Shown: positions 10,595 through 23,200, numbered from the stretch's first letter. The stretch: DNA of 64,000 nt from Posidonia oceanica (GCA_037176725.1 JAZBRS010000037.1:10930001-10994000); one strand, 5' to 3'. Notes: generated from the letters alone by a model not told the origin. Numbers and translations: made by a program.

Positions 10595-13500
10595 AAGAGC
10601 ACCTCTGCCTGCCCTCTAACTGCAACAGTGACCCTGGCAACGTACCCATCTGTGGCCCCGCTGACCAGTCTGTTTGGATCTCCCATGCCGAAGCTGCCGT
10701 TATCAGGCACGCCCGTGAGCCAGACCATGCAAATACCAAGGGCAGCGATCCATCTTGCAACCGGGCCAGTGCCGCGGGCCCCCAGCGCCTACTACGTTGA
10801 CTCACCCTCAGATGAGGAGGAAGGAGTGGTGATAGAAGCCCAGGTCGATTCATGGATGTCCGACTTAGAGTTACTTTATGAAGAATAGCTCAAGTCGATA
10901 GTAAAAGACCTGGCAGAGCACCAAGCCGTAGAAAGGAAAGGGAAAGCCGTGGCTACGGACCCTCCTCTGCGAGAAGACCATGCCTCGATCATGGTCCTGG
11001 AAGAAGATTCAGCAATACCAGACTCCCCTAGACCAGATGAGCTCATTACCCTCCAACCAGAAGGCAGGTCTAGGTGGTTTGTGCAACACATGCCTCACTT
11101 AGGCAGTGTAGCAAGCGGCAGTACCCAGATCAGCCGCCAGTCTGGCGTACCCTCCACGAGCACACTAGAAGACTCATAGGAGGAAGCACTAGCAATCCAA
11201 GCAGCAGCAGCAACAGAGCAAAAAGCAGAATCAGCAACAGAGTCATCAGCAGCCTCAGTAGCAGGGTCATCAGCAGCATCAGTGACAGAATCAGTAAGGC
11301 CCTCAGCAGAATCAGTAGAGCACTCAGCAGAATCAGTCAGGCCAGAGCAAACAGTAGAAGTTGCCAGGACGGAGGTTGTGCACCGAGGCTACAAGAATAC
11401 TCAAGTAAGCGTGACCATCCTGAAGCGTCACCAGGGCCAAGCAGCGGAACACATACACTCTTTCGACATCACAAATCCTTCTTTTGAGAAAGAGGTCCTC
11501 TCGGAACTTATCGCTTATGGAGAGGAGGATGGTACGAGCGAGGATGAGACTGACGAACCATTGCCCGAGTTCCAACCCTACGACGACGACCCAGAAGGCC
11601 CCAACCTCCATGTTGAAGAAGAAATAGAGGTTATCAACATCAGCACAGTTGAGGAAGTCAGAGAAGTTCGCATTAGTGCCTAGCTGTCCCCCCAGGCTCG
11701 AGCAGAGTTCATCGCATTCCTAAAAGAATATGTGGATGTCTTCGCTTGGAGTTACGAAGATATGGTTGGCCTTGACATAAAGATAGTGGTGCACAATCTA
11801 TCCCTAGACCCAGATGCCAAGCCAGTAAAGCAGAAGCTGAGAAGATGGCGACCGCAGTGGTTGCTTATGATCAAAGAAGAGATCATGAAACAACACAGAG
11901 TCAATTTCCTCAAGGTCGTCCTTCATCCTGAGTGGCTGGCAAACAATGTACCTGTGCCTAAGAAAGATGGCCGTGTCCGGATCTGCATCGACTATAGGGA
12001 CCTGAACAAGGCAAGTCCCAAGGACGACTTCCCATTGCCTCACATTGACGTCCTAGTCGACAATATAGTGGGCCACAAGATGCTCTCCTTCATAGACGGC
12101 TTCTCTGGATATAATCAGATCAAAATGGCAGAAGAAGACATGGAAAAGACTTCATTCATCACCCCTTGGGGAGTCATCTGCTACCAAGTCATGCCGTTCT
12201 GGCTGAAGAATGCTGGTGTAGCCTATCAGAGGGCCATGACTGCACTGTTCCATGACCTCATGCACCAAGAAGTGGAGGTCTATGTAGACGACATGATTGC
12301 TAAAACCAAAGAGCCTGAAGATCATCTTGCCTATCTAAAGAAGCTCTTTACCCATCTACGAAAGTACAAGTTGTGCCTGAACCCCAACAAGTGTGTAATC
12401 GGGGTGTCATCTGGCAAACTGCTGGGCTACATTGTTAGCCAAAGGGGGATTGAAGTGGACCTGATGAAGGCAAAAGCCATCATGGATATGCCACCCCCTC
12501 GGACTGAAAAGGAGGTCAGAGGTCTGCTTGGGCATTTACAATATATCAGTTGCTTCATTACACAGCTTACGCCCATCTATGAACCTATATTCAAGCTCTT
12601 GAAGAAGAATGCACAGATTCATTAGAGCGAGGAGTGTCAGGCTGCATTTGCCAAGATCAAGCAGCTTCTGATTAAGCCTCCTATCTTGGTTCCCCCCACT
12701 CCAGGGAGACCCTAACTTCTCTACCTTTCTACCACGCAGCATTCCATGGGCGCCATCTTGGGCCAACATGACGAATCTGGTAGAAAGGAGCGCGCCATCT
12801 ACTACCTGAGTAAGAAGTTCAATGAATGCGAAGCCAGGTACAGTACAATAGAGAAGACCTGCCTGTCCCTCATCTGGGCTGCACACAAATTAAGGCACTA
12901 CATGATGGCATACCTAGTTTAGCTCTTATACCGGCATGATCCAATCAAGTTCCTCTTTCAAAAACCGGCCGTGGTAGGTAGATGTGCTAAGTGGCAGGTG
13001 CTACTGTCTCAGTACGACATCACCTTTGTCACGCAGAAATCTATGAAGGGCCAAGCTATGGCAGACCATCTTGCTGATCTCCCACTGCCTGAATATCAAC
13101 CACTCCAGATGCAGTTTCCAGATGAAGACATTCTGTTTGCAATGGAGGACTCTGAAGACAAAGATCCTGAAGATCAAGAGCAATGGCAGCTATACTTTGA
13201 TGGTGCTGTAAATAAGAAAGGCCGAGGCGTAGGCGCAGTGCTGACAACACCTCAGGTACAGATGATTCCCTTCTTCAGGAAGCTGACCTTCAAATGCACC
13301 AACAACGAAGCAGAGTACGAGGCATGCATCCTAGGACTGAATGTCGCCCTCAAGCATGAGGTGCGGAAGCTGCTGGTGCACGGCGATGCTATGCTGGTAA
13401 TCTCTCAAGTCAATGGCGAGTGGAAAACGAAAGACCCGAAGCAATTGCCATATCATGAACACCTGCTGAAGCTGATAGAACAATTTGCAAGCATCCGCTT

Positions 13501-14911
13501 CACATACATGAACCGAGCAAGGAACGCATATGCAGATGCGTTAGCAACCCTGGCGTCCTGGCTCAGTATACCTGAAGACAGCACAGTGGATGTATCTGTT
13601 ACTCGCATCGAGCAGCCTGCACACTGTATGAACATTGAAGAGGCAGATTCAACAACAGAGGAGCAGCCCTGGTACAAAGACATAAAAACTTTCTTGGAGT
13701 CTGGCAGCTTTCCACCCGGTACCTCAACAGTGGACAAGAGAACTCTGACGCGTCTGGCGTCAAAGTATGTATTGGGGGCAGGACAGTTGTACAAAAGATC
13801 ATACAATCAAATGCTCCTGCACTGCCTGAACAAATTAGAGGCTGATGCACTGATGCTTCAAGTGCATGCGGGGACCTGCAGCCCGCACATGAATGGCGTC
13901 CTCCTAGCCAAGAAAATAATGCTGCAAGGATACTACTGGCTGACCATGGAAGCTGACTGCTGCTGATTCGTGCGCAGATGCCATAACTGCCAAGTGCATG
14001 GCAACTTTATTCGGGCGCCCCCTCAAGAACTGCACAGCATGTCGTCACCATGGCCCTTCTCCACCTGGGGGATTGATGTCATTGGCGCCATCCACCCTCC
14101 AGCTTCTAATGGTCATCGTTACATTCTGGTAGCAATTGATTACTTTACTAAATGGGTGGAAGCGACCTCCTACAAGACGGTGACTGCCGTGGCTACAGAA
14201 AAGTTCATCAGAAACAATATCATAGCCCAGTACGGGGTCCCGCATGCAATTATATCTGACAATGGCACAAATTTCATTGCTAAGAGGATCGAAGACTATC
14301 TGCAAAGCTTCAATATCAAACATCACAGATCCTCACCTTACTGGCCACAGATGAACAGTGTAGTGGAGTCCGCCAACAAAAATCTGGTCAAAATCCTGAA
14401 GAAAATGGCGGAAACTCATAAGGATTGGCGCAACAAGCTTCCTTACGCACTCTGGGCGTATAGGACATCCGTCCGCACTTCAACAGGCGCCACCCCATAC
14501 TCCTTGGTGTATGGCATGGAGGTGGTGCTGCCCGTCGAGGTAGAGATCCCCTCACTACGGATCCTACGCGAAGCTGAGTTGGATGAAGCAGAATGGGTCG
14601 ATGACCGCTACGTCCAACTGAACCTGATTGATGAGCACAGGCTGCAAGCTATGCATAATGCTCAATGCTATCAAAAGAGAATGGCCAGATCTTACTTAAA
14701 GAAAGTCCAACCAAGAGGCTTCTAGACAGGGGATCTTGTTCTGCGCACCATTCACTTGCCTGATGGTCGAGGGAAATTTCGACCTAACTGGCGTGGCCCC
14801 TTTGTGGTCAAGCAAGTCTTTTCGGGCGGCGCCGTAACTCTTGAGGATATGGATCAAGTCGAGCAGTCTGAGCCTGTCAATCTCTGCTACCTCAAGAAGT
14901 ACTACCAGTAG
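10595..14911 (+). pseudogene. pol: pol of element A: RT, RNase H, archaeal-type RNase H, integrase
   Basis: Makes cDNA from element RNA and inserts it. All parts lie in one frame. An acidic linker precedes RT (about 11730-12560) with RICIDYRDLNKA and the catalytic YVDD (12281-12292); the usual MPFGLKNA motif has Trp for Gly. RNase H 1 follows (about 12620-13070). The second, archaeal-type RNase H (13180-13570) keeps YFDGA, NNEAEYEA, HGDAML and YADALA. Integrase (about 13790-14910) has HHCC residues (CHNC at 13979), then GIDVIG, ISDNGTNF and VVESANKN as the D-D-E core, and a C-terminal domain ending at 14911. Stops at 10886, 11177, 11681, 12623, 12711, 12920, 13964 and 14723 kill it; 11681, 12920 and 14723 are CAG-to-TAG against E, and 12623 is TGG-to-TAG. 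Confidence 0.93.
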
Positions 14912-16308
14912 CTGAAGGCGGCCCCGTTGCAGATACTCTTCTCCCACCTATACACTTACATTCTCACTTCTTGCATTCCCATCCTACCTACACTTGCTAT
15001 CTTGCCTCTTGCTTTTGTTCTTGAACATCCGCTCATGCTTCTTCTATCCTGCTCATGCATCATCTCTTTTCTCAAATCATCATCGTCATCCTCTTAAGTC
15101 ACGCATTGCATCTTCTGCCCAGTGATGAAAACTGGAAGTGCTTGCCTGCTCTGGAAAGAGTTCACCCTGCCTCACCCGGCACTACTTAGACGCCTTAGCT
15201 AGTGAGGGAGCCACCATCAATCAAGACAGGCGAACTGCCTAAAACTCGTAAGGACATACACCTCTGAGGGAGAAAAAAATGCTAGGATGTGAGTTGGAAA
15301 AAGTGAGAATAGACATCTAGGCTTGAGCACGTCCAAGGAACAGAAGACGAAGATAGGAGCCGGCCCTAGAGATAGGGGTGTGCAGTCTAACCTTGCTCCT
15401 TTTACCCATCACATAGCAAACCCAAAGCCCACATCCATCACGACCCAAGCACCCTTCCTTTTACCTCCAAAATGGGGATAGCAAAAGCCTGTAAAAAAAA
15501 AGGAGAAAAAGAAATCAAACAAGCAAACAAAAAAAAAAGAGAGAAAAAGTAAGCAAAGAAAAAAAAAACAACAGAAGAAGAAAAGGGTTAGACAAGGATC
15601 GACCCGAAAATACAGGCAACATCATTCCCCCATACCTTACAAGAAACCCAAGGGTGTAAGCCTAAAAAGGTCCACCACTTCCCTCCAAAAACAAACACTT
15701 ACCATCTCCTAGCTAGGGGCAGAGAAAGACTGCATACCCATGAGGGAGAAATCAAAAAAAGAGAGCAGAAAGAGTAGGTGTAGGTCCTGAGAGCTCGGCA
15801 GGTAACCTGTCCTTACCACACTACCACCTGTATACTGCCAACACCCATTCCGGAGTGCCACCAGCAAGCTAAGAGTCCAAGTAGGGCCCAGTGAGTCAGG
15901 GATCACTCCCTTCCTCTGCAGCAAGCACCAAAGCACTCCGTATGCTGAGGGCACTGAGGCATACTAATCATCTCTTAAGCATACTAACCTGCATCATGCA
16001 TACATGCATCTTCAATCATCCTTTCCTTCTTATCAATCGTTCCACTCTGCAACCCGCTTCGACCCTGAGACAGTACTCCTTGCCAAGCACGTGTTGACGC
16101 CATTCGAGCTGTGCTGGTCCAGATCTCCTACCAAGTCCTTGCCCCGTGTCAACAAGATTGCTACAGAACTCTCCTGCCTATGTATGCTTAGCTGCTATGT
16201 TCTGATATTAACTGCTGAGTATTATTGAACTGCTTTATCAGCTTCAGATTCTGCTTCCTGTTAAAGATTATATGCCTGTGTGTTCTGACTATCTACAGTA
16301 TTGATAGC
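14912..16308 (+). other. Spacer between pol and ORF3 of element A
   Basis: About 1.4 kb without a supportable gene, colinear with 51505-52884 (inverted) in E. It contains an A/G-rich low-complexity stretch (about 15490-15570). In the proposed splicing model it would be the 3' part of the intron. Confidence 0.7.
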
Positions 16309-16310
16309 AG
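16280..16310 (+). promoter_or_regulatory. Splice acceptor-like site before ORF3 (element A)
   Basis: TTGATAGCAG then GTACCTTCAAG; AG at 16309-16310, 49 bases before the ORF3 ATG. B has TCTGTTTACAG then GTACCT (AG 26259-26260, 46 bases before its ATG), and E has TATAACAG then GTGCCTTC (AG at 51503-51504, 50 bases before its ATG). Confidence 0.5.
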
Positions 16311-16358
16311 GTACCTTCAAGCTCTGCAGCATCTGCCTGTACCCCTGCGGCCTGCGCT

Positions 16359-17520
16359 ATGGGATATCCAACTCTTGAAACCCCAGTGCACTGTTCTGAA
16401 GCCCTGCGGGGATGGATTGGCAAGCTTACTCAGGAAGACTACAAGAAGCTGTGCCTCTAGGGCATACCTACAAAACTACTGAAAGCGGCTGATGTCGAAG
16501 TGAGCCGTCATCTTTTGTGCACTGTCGCAAGATTCTGGAAGCCGGCGTACCATGTTTTCTGCTTCGGAAGAACTGAACTGACACCTACTCTGGAGGAGGT
16601 GCACCGTATCTGTGGCTTCTCCCGGCTGATGGGACCGCCCATTTTCATGAGGCGTGACAAATACATAGCCGTCCTCTGCAAGCTATCTGGGCTATCTACT
16701 GACAGGTGCCAGCAAAGACTGATCTACACCAGCGGCCCCGCACCCATGCTGCGCTTGCACTACTTTGATGAAATCATAGACAAGCGTGCTGAACTCGGAG
16801 ATGATTTGTGGCTTCGGAGATTTGTCACCCGATTTCTGGGAGAGCTGATCTTCACTCATGGCCAGATGACAGTCGCGATAGAAATTGCTAAAATCGCACT
16901 AGCTGTGGTGACTAGGCAGATCGACCTGGCACCAGTCGTCTTGGCTGAAACTTACTGCGGATTGGACCGCATCTCCCACCACTGCCGCCACTTCTACGGC
17001 TGCGGAGTGCTAGTACAGATTTGGCTCCGCACACCTTGAACTGGACTTACTGCGCCCCCGGGGCCACATCATTGAAACATACTGCAACAGCGGCCACGCC
17101 AGGACAATCAAGAAGGTCCCTGAAGAATACAAGAAGTTATCTAAGTTGACGGACGACACCGTCACCTAGCGCATCATCCCGTCTGCGGCCGAGCCCTTTA
17201 CTATCTTCTTCGATACCTGCGACGCGCGACTCGTGGTGCTGCCTGGATTCACTAGAGGCGTGGAGTATCACCCCATCCGGGTCATGCAGCAGTTCGGCCT
17301 CCAGCAGGGTGCCTTCATAGACAGCACAACCCCAAGACTCCTTCAAGGATATCCTTACGGGACAACATCTGCTACAACAAAACTGGCTGATCTCATGCAG
17401 CATGGAGTGCAGTCTACTGACCTGGCATCTGACGGAGGTACAAGCTTTCTGGCCTATTAGTGATATACCTCCTGGCGCTCTGTAGTTCCCTGACTCCCGA
17501 AGGGCAAAGAAAGCCCAGAC
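16359..17520 (+). pseudogene. ORF3 of element A: DUF7745/plant-mobile-domain-like protein (broken)
   Basis: Starts MGYPTLETP, matching the starts in B and E (MGYPTLVTP, MGFPTLLTP). Conserved blocks are ADVEVSRHLLC, ARFWKP, FCFGRTELTPTLEEV (a signature of DUF7745/plant mobile domain families as I know them), MGPPIFMRRD, RFLGELIFTHGQMTVAIEIA and LPGFTRGVEYHPI. Full length would be about 390-400 residues. Damage: TAG at 16461-16463 (TGG in E), a shift near 17030, TAG near 17167, and a deletion of about 30 bases near 17440 relative to B. The role in the element is unknown; the family is thought to act in gene silencing or transposon biology in plants. The end is approximate. Confidence 0.72.
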
Positions 17521-18060
17521 CGACTCGAGCATCCATGTAACTGTCTGCCTATTTTCTGCTGTAAACTTTTGGCCTGTCACAGGCATGTAATCAAGTTCAA
17601 TCAATACAAAGGCGTTCTGAACCACATGTTTGCATTTCAAATCTGCTTCAAGTGCATACATCATCATATCAATCATATCTGCAGGGCCCCTGGCCAGACT
17701 TGCTGCCAAACACTGCCAGAAAGTCCTCATCAGTCAACCCAACTGCTGGCCCATGACATCTGAACAAACAAGCTGCCGGGCACCGTCATCCGGATCTTCA
17801 TCAACGGGCTGGCACTCCCAACTGCCCGGCGATAGGCCCGTCAACCTGTCATCATCTTCAGGCTGGTACCCTAAACTACTCGTTTGGCAAACGCGACAGT
17901 TTTGTCTTCACCCTCTGCCTTCGATGCCAAGGACACGTTGGCCAACCCCTGGTATCATCCTAATACCAGGGGCATCTTTTGATCGCCCCTTGGTATCATT
18001 CTCCCTATCTTTCCCTCATGATATTCCCGGTATCATGGGATGATTCGCTCTCGCGAAACC
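17521..18060 (+). other. Start of the 3' region of element A, with a conserved hairpin
   Basis: No gene. It includes one to two copies of a motif amplified as a 54-bp array in E (about 17780-17880) and a hairpin at 17946-17972 with arms CCCCTGGTAT and ATACCAGGGG. The hairpin is kept, with base-pair-preserving changes, in B (27975-28002) and E (49526-49550). Confidence 0.65.
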
Positions 18061-18064
18061 CATT

Positions 18065-18490
18065 CATTTGTCAGCCGATAAGTCCGATATCTTATTATCT
18101 CTTTCCCTTTGCCGGTCGATAAGTCGGATATCTTATCATTCCTTTATCCCCTCTTTGCCGGTCGATAAGTCCGATATCTTATCATTCTATTCTTTTATTC
18201 ATTTGCCGACCGATAAGTCTGATATCTTATCATCTCTTTCCTTTTGCCGATCGATAAGTCCGATATCTTATCATTCCTTCATCCCCTCTTTGCCGGCCGA
18301 TAAGTCTGATATCTTATCATTCTATTCTTTTATTCATTTGCCGGCCGATAAGTATGATATCTTATCATCTCTTTCCTTTTGCCGGCCGATAAGTCCGATA
18401 TCTTATCATTCCTTTATCCCCTCTTTGCCGGCCGATAAGTCTGATATCTTATCACCCCTTTCCCTTTGTCGGCTGATAAGTCTGATATCT
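18065..18490 (+). repeat. Tandem hairpin array 1 of element A (GATAAG...CTTATC)
   Basis: About ten units, 45-60 bp apart, each with a core like GATAAGTCCGATATCTTATC (6-bp arms) next to GCCGGCC or GCCGATC and separated by pyrimidine-rich sequence. E has the same array inverted at about 48655-49430. Open frames through it are by-products of the period. Confidence 0.85.
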
Positions 18491-18675
18491 TATCAATCTT
18501 TTTCTTATCAATCAATCAATCCCTCTTTTTCTTATCAATCAATCAATCCCTTTTTTTCCTATCAATCATCAATCAATCAATCAATCAATCACTCTTTTCC
18601 TCATCAATCAATCAATCAATCAATCCCTCTTTTTCTTATCAATCATCAATCAATCAATCAATCAATCACTGCTCT
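18490..18675 (+). repeat. (ATCA)n microsatellite stretch
   Basis: Runs of ATCAATCAATCA broken by CCCTTTTTCTT-like pieces. E carries the inverted form GATTGATTGATT within its array 1 (48632-49070), so expansions differ between the two copies. Confidence 0.85.
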
Positions 18676-18677
18676 CT

Positions 18678-19680
18678 CCGGTTGATAGGACCGTAAACTA
18701 TCATCTTGGGCTGGTGTCTTATCTAGCCCGCAGTTGTGTTTTATGGCTGACATCCAGTAACTGTCCCTCGTAATTGCACTTTCCGGTTGATAGGGCCGTA
18801 AACTATCATTCTCTGGCTGATGATCCAAAGCTCATCCTTGGCAGATATCCGAAACTATCACTTGCAATTACGTTATACAGCTGATATCCAGTAACTATCC
18901 CTTGCAATTGCACTTTCCGGTTGATAGGACCGTAAACTATCGCTCTCGGTTGATAGGCCCGTAAACTATCGCTCCCAGTTGATAGGCCCATAAACTATCG
19001 CTTCCAGTTGATAGGACCGTAAACTATCACTTGCAATTGCATTATACGGCTGATAACCAGTAACTATCTCTCATGATTGCGCTTTCCGGTTGATAGGTCC
19101 GTAAACTATCGCTTCCGGTTGATAGGCCCGTAAACTATCGCTTCCGGTTGATAGGACCGTAAACTATCACTGCGCCAATCATGTTATACGGCTGATATCC
19201 AGTAACTATCACTCACAAATGCCCTTTCCAGTTGATAGGACCGTAAACTATCGCTTCCGGTTGATAGGCCCGTAAACTATCGCTCCCGGTTGATAGGCCC
19301 GTAAACTATCGCTTCTGGTTGATAGGACCGTAAACTATCATTCTCTGGCATTTGCGTTATACGGCTGATAACCAGTAACTATCACTCATGGATTGTGCTT
19401 CCAGTTGATAGGACCGTAAACTATCGCTCCCGGTTGATAGGCCCGTAAACTATCGCCCCTGGTTGATAGGCCCGTAAACTATCGCTTCCGGTTGATAAGA
19501 CCGTAAACTATCCTGCACAATCATGTTTTACGGCTGATATCCAGTAACTATCACTCACAACTGCTTCCGGTTGATAGGTCCGTAAACTATCGCTTCCGGT
19601 TGATAGGTCCGTAAACTATCGCTTCCGGTTGATAGGTCCGTAAACTATCGTTTCCGGTTGATAAGACCATAAACTATCCG
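18678..19680 (+). repeat. Tandem hairpin array 2 of element A (GATAG...CTATC)
   Basis: More than twenty units of about 28-30 bp with cores GATAGGACCGTAAACTATC or GATAGGCCCGTAAACTATC, interrupted every few units by a second type, GATATCCAGTAACTATC. Each core has GATAG/CTATC or GATA/TATC arms. E has the homologous array at 47576-48625 in inverted form. Confidence 0.87.
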
Positions 19681-20236
19681 GCCGATAAGCCCGATACCTT
19701 ATCACCCTCTTCGTGCGACTTTGTCCCAGGAAAGCAAAGTCGCGCATCCCTCTGCGATAGGAAAGTCGGCCTCTCTCCCCTCGCACCCTTTTTGCTAGCT
19801 TGCTCCCCGGGCGGGGACAAGCTACACTTTTCTTTCTCGCCTTGTCGCGCAAGTTTGGCCTGCCTGCCGAGTCTTTGCACCACATCGTGTTTCTTTTTAT
19901 CATTCTTCTTTTGCATCACATTTGCACTTTCCTTTTCTAGCACTACACACTAGTCCAGCATCATCAACATCTTCTGCTGCATCAGCATTTTTATCCGTGC
20001 TAACTTTTGCACTAACGTTTGCATTGCATTTGCATTGGCATGCATTGCATACTTTGCATCTCATCCATCTGCACCTGCACCTTTGCATTGCAGCAACGGG
20101 CTACGATTTTCGGTGCAACCGTCGAATAAGTAACTCCCGCCCATAGCAAACCTCTGCTCCCGTCGATCAGATGGGGTGTCTTGTCAACCCTGAGCAGTGG
20201 CCTCGCTTCGCTTGACCTCGCTTAGGGAGGGGCATC
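19681..20236 (+). other. 3' untranslated end and polypurine tract of element A
   Basis: No gene. Two single-copy hairpins: 19715-19743 (arms GCGACTTTG and CAAAGTCGC, 11-base loop) and 19798-19822 (outer arms GCTTG and CAAGC, inner CCCC and GGGG). The second is the same hairpin type that B has multiplied into its 1.6-kb array. The purine-rich TTAGGGAGGGGCATC directly precedes the LTR and is the likely plus-strand primer. Confidence 0.7.
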
Positions 20237-23200
20237 TGTTGACACCCCATTTTGACAAGCTTGAATCAATTGGAATCTCCTGGTGACGTCTGGATCCAAA
20301 CCAAGGTCAAAACTACACATTCCTTTTCATCCTAACCTTCAAAACAAGCCTAAACTTGGCCTAAGATTACACCCCTTTCCCAAGCCCAAAAACCAAAGGA
20401 AAACTCACCATTCACAACTTAGCAAACCTACCCAAGAACCCTCAAATTTTCAACCCAAAACCACTCCCAAAAACCCTAGAAAACCTAGGTAAAACTACCC
20501 TTTTTCTACACCTCAAAACCCATCCAAAACTTTCCCAAAACTAAACCACAACCCTAGGTCCAACACTAGGGATCTTAGGCCACACACTCCCCAAATTTCA
20601 TCTCTTTTCAAAACTTCTAACCCCACCATTTACCCAAAGTATCCTTTTCTCTCTCTTGGATTATTCTTTTCTCTCTCCTCTCTCTCTCCTGATTATCCTC
20701 CCTCTTTTCACTCCCTTCTCTCCCATCTTCCTGCCTGGCTGTGGGGCCCCCTTGTGCATCAATCTCTTCTCAATCTTATTTTTATTTTTATCTTATTTTT
20801 AGCATTTTCTTTGACTTTCAAAAAATTATTTTCTTTCAACTCCTCTTTTTCCTCCTTACTCCTCCCTTTCTCCCTTTTCTTCTTTCTTTCCCTTTTCTTT
20901 TCCTTCCTTCTACTAAATACCTAAAAGAATCCTTAAAAACCACAAAAACTCTAAAACAAAAGGAAAGCAAACTAAAACCCTAAACTAAATAATTAAAAAC
21001 ATAAACAAACCAGTAAAATCCAAAAACCTAACTAAATCTAGCTAAAATGAAAAACTAAGAATGCAACTTAAAAATACAAAACAAACAAAAGTAAAATGCT
21101 GTAAAATCAAGAAAAAAACCAAAGTACAATCAAAACAAGTAAAAGTGAAGACCCTACTAAAAAACAATCAAGAAAACAAATCCTAAAAGAAAGAAAACAC
21201 CCAAAAAATGCTAAGGCTAGTAATTAAGGGAAAAACCTAACTTAACAATCCTCAAAAGGAAAAAATTGAAAACTTAATTAAAAAATAAAAACAAACAATC
21301 AAAATTTAAGAACATCTAATTAAAAACTTAACAAGAAGACTTAACCTAAAAAAAATATTAAAAGAAATTAACAAACAAAATCAAATCTAAAAGGAAGCTT
21401 AAACAAAACCCTAAAAAGATTAAAATCAGAAATCTAAAACTCACCCTAATCAATCTAAAAACAAACTTTAAAAAATCCTAATTGACATCCCAAGTACTTA
21501 ACAAGAAAAACATAATTAAAAAAACAACTTAAAAGACTTAACAAACATTTAAACAAAATCAAAAGCAAATTAAGACAAAGAAAACCCTAATCAAAACTAA
21601 ATCTCTTTAAACCTAATTAACTAATCAAAAACAATCATTAAAAAACTTAATCAAAATCCTAACTTAAAACACAACCATTCTAAAAACCTTTTCTATTTTT
21701 ATTTTATTTTCATCTAATTTATTTTTCTCCGTTCCCTTTCCCTTCCTCTTTCCCTTCCTTCCTTTCTTTCTTTCTTTCTATTTTTCTTTCTTTTCTTTTC
21801 CAGGGCCCGGTCCAGCCCGTTCCTCCCTTCCCTTTCCTTTTTTTCTCTTTTTTCTTTTTTTTCCTTCGCGGCCCGGCCCGCTCGCTCGTCCTCCTCCTTC
21901 CCTCCTTCTTCTCCTTCTTCTTCATCCACAGTTTCTCCCGCACCAGCCATCTCCCTCCACCTCTTCAAATTCGATTTCAATCCTTCCCTCCTGATCACCA
22001 TCAATCCAACTCACCTCCTCCCTCTCCCAGCTCTCAACAGGATCTCTGGGGGGGCATTTAATGCCCGTCGCCTCCGGCCATCCTCCCTCTGTCAGCTGCA
22101 GCTCGTGCCGGTGGGATTTCAAAATCCCAGCCCGCGCTCGTTTCCATCCGGAGCTCCAGATAAAGCCTCCAGCCTCTTCCTCCTTTAACGCCTTTTTGTC
22201 GTCCCGAGGGAGTGAGAGAATTCGGAGCCCCGAGAGCACCCAATCCTCTCCTTCTTCCTCTGCAAATTCTGGCCTCTTCTTTCCCTTCGATTCCATTGAA
22301 ACCAGAGCGCCTAACTCCTAGCTGAATCCCCTCAATTCCATCCCCGAATCCACACAAACTCCCAGCATTTCAGCCATCCATTCCACAGCTCAAACCACTT
22401 TGCATCCACCTCTCAATTCGCCCAAATCCAAACTAGAACCCATCACCCCTTTCTCCAAAATTCCCTACTCCTCAGTCCCCAAAATCCCACCAAACTCCGT
22501 CTAGAAACTCACCTGAATTCCACCACCCAGACCCACCAAACCATTAGCCTTCCCTCTTCCCACAGTCGGAGACCTCCACAACAAACACCTGCGACCACTC
22601 AGCCAGCAAATCACCCGACACCTCAATCTTCCTCTCCAGTCCACCACCGGCCCTTCCCAACATCCAGAAATGCTCACAAACTCCCCAGCAAGTCGCCGGT
22701 ACCCTCCGTTTGATCCCAAGGGCAGAGAACACTCTCCTCTGCCTGCTGCTGCTTTTGGACCACCCACTGGGGTCGAATCCTCCTCCGATCATCGCAGCTT
22801 CGTTCCAGATATCCGGGAAGCACCGGAGCACATCACTGAGGAGATCCAGACGCTCCCGAGCCGTCGACAGCACCTGCAACCACCAGACGACCTCCGCCGG
22901 TAAGCACTGAATCAGCTGATGTCGGGAGGACATCCCAGCCAGCAGAAAAGGTACCACTCCTCCCCCTAGATTAATTTTCATTCTGGCATGCTTTTGCGCA
23001 ATTTAGAATAGAGTTTCCCTCCTTCTTCCGCCGGATCGTCGCCGCCGTCTCCTTTCTTCTCCGGCGAGCTCAGAGGTCGCCCCGTCGCTCCAACTTGCTT
23101 CTAATCGCCGCCTGAGGACCGCACAAGCTCTGGGAGCACGACCCTGCCTCCGGTTTCCCCTGGCGATGCTCCGATCATCTTCCCTACCTCCGAGCAGGTC

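Noticed and set aside
10595..11700. Ribosomal frameshift between gag-protease and pol
   Set aside because: Protease and pol are in the same frame in both A and E; the only shift nearby (A, near 9130) is a deletion absent from E.
18068..18685. 205-codon frame in array 1 of A (and 48603-49250 in E)
   Set aside because: Made of tandem repeats and the ATCA microsatellite, with a peptide like SYHSFIPSLPADKSD over and over.
18678..19680. CRISPR-like look: ~20-base repeats with short spacers
   Set aside because: The spacers are themselves repeated and short, the setting is a plant retroelement and no cas genes are present.
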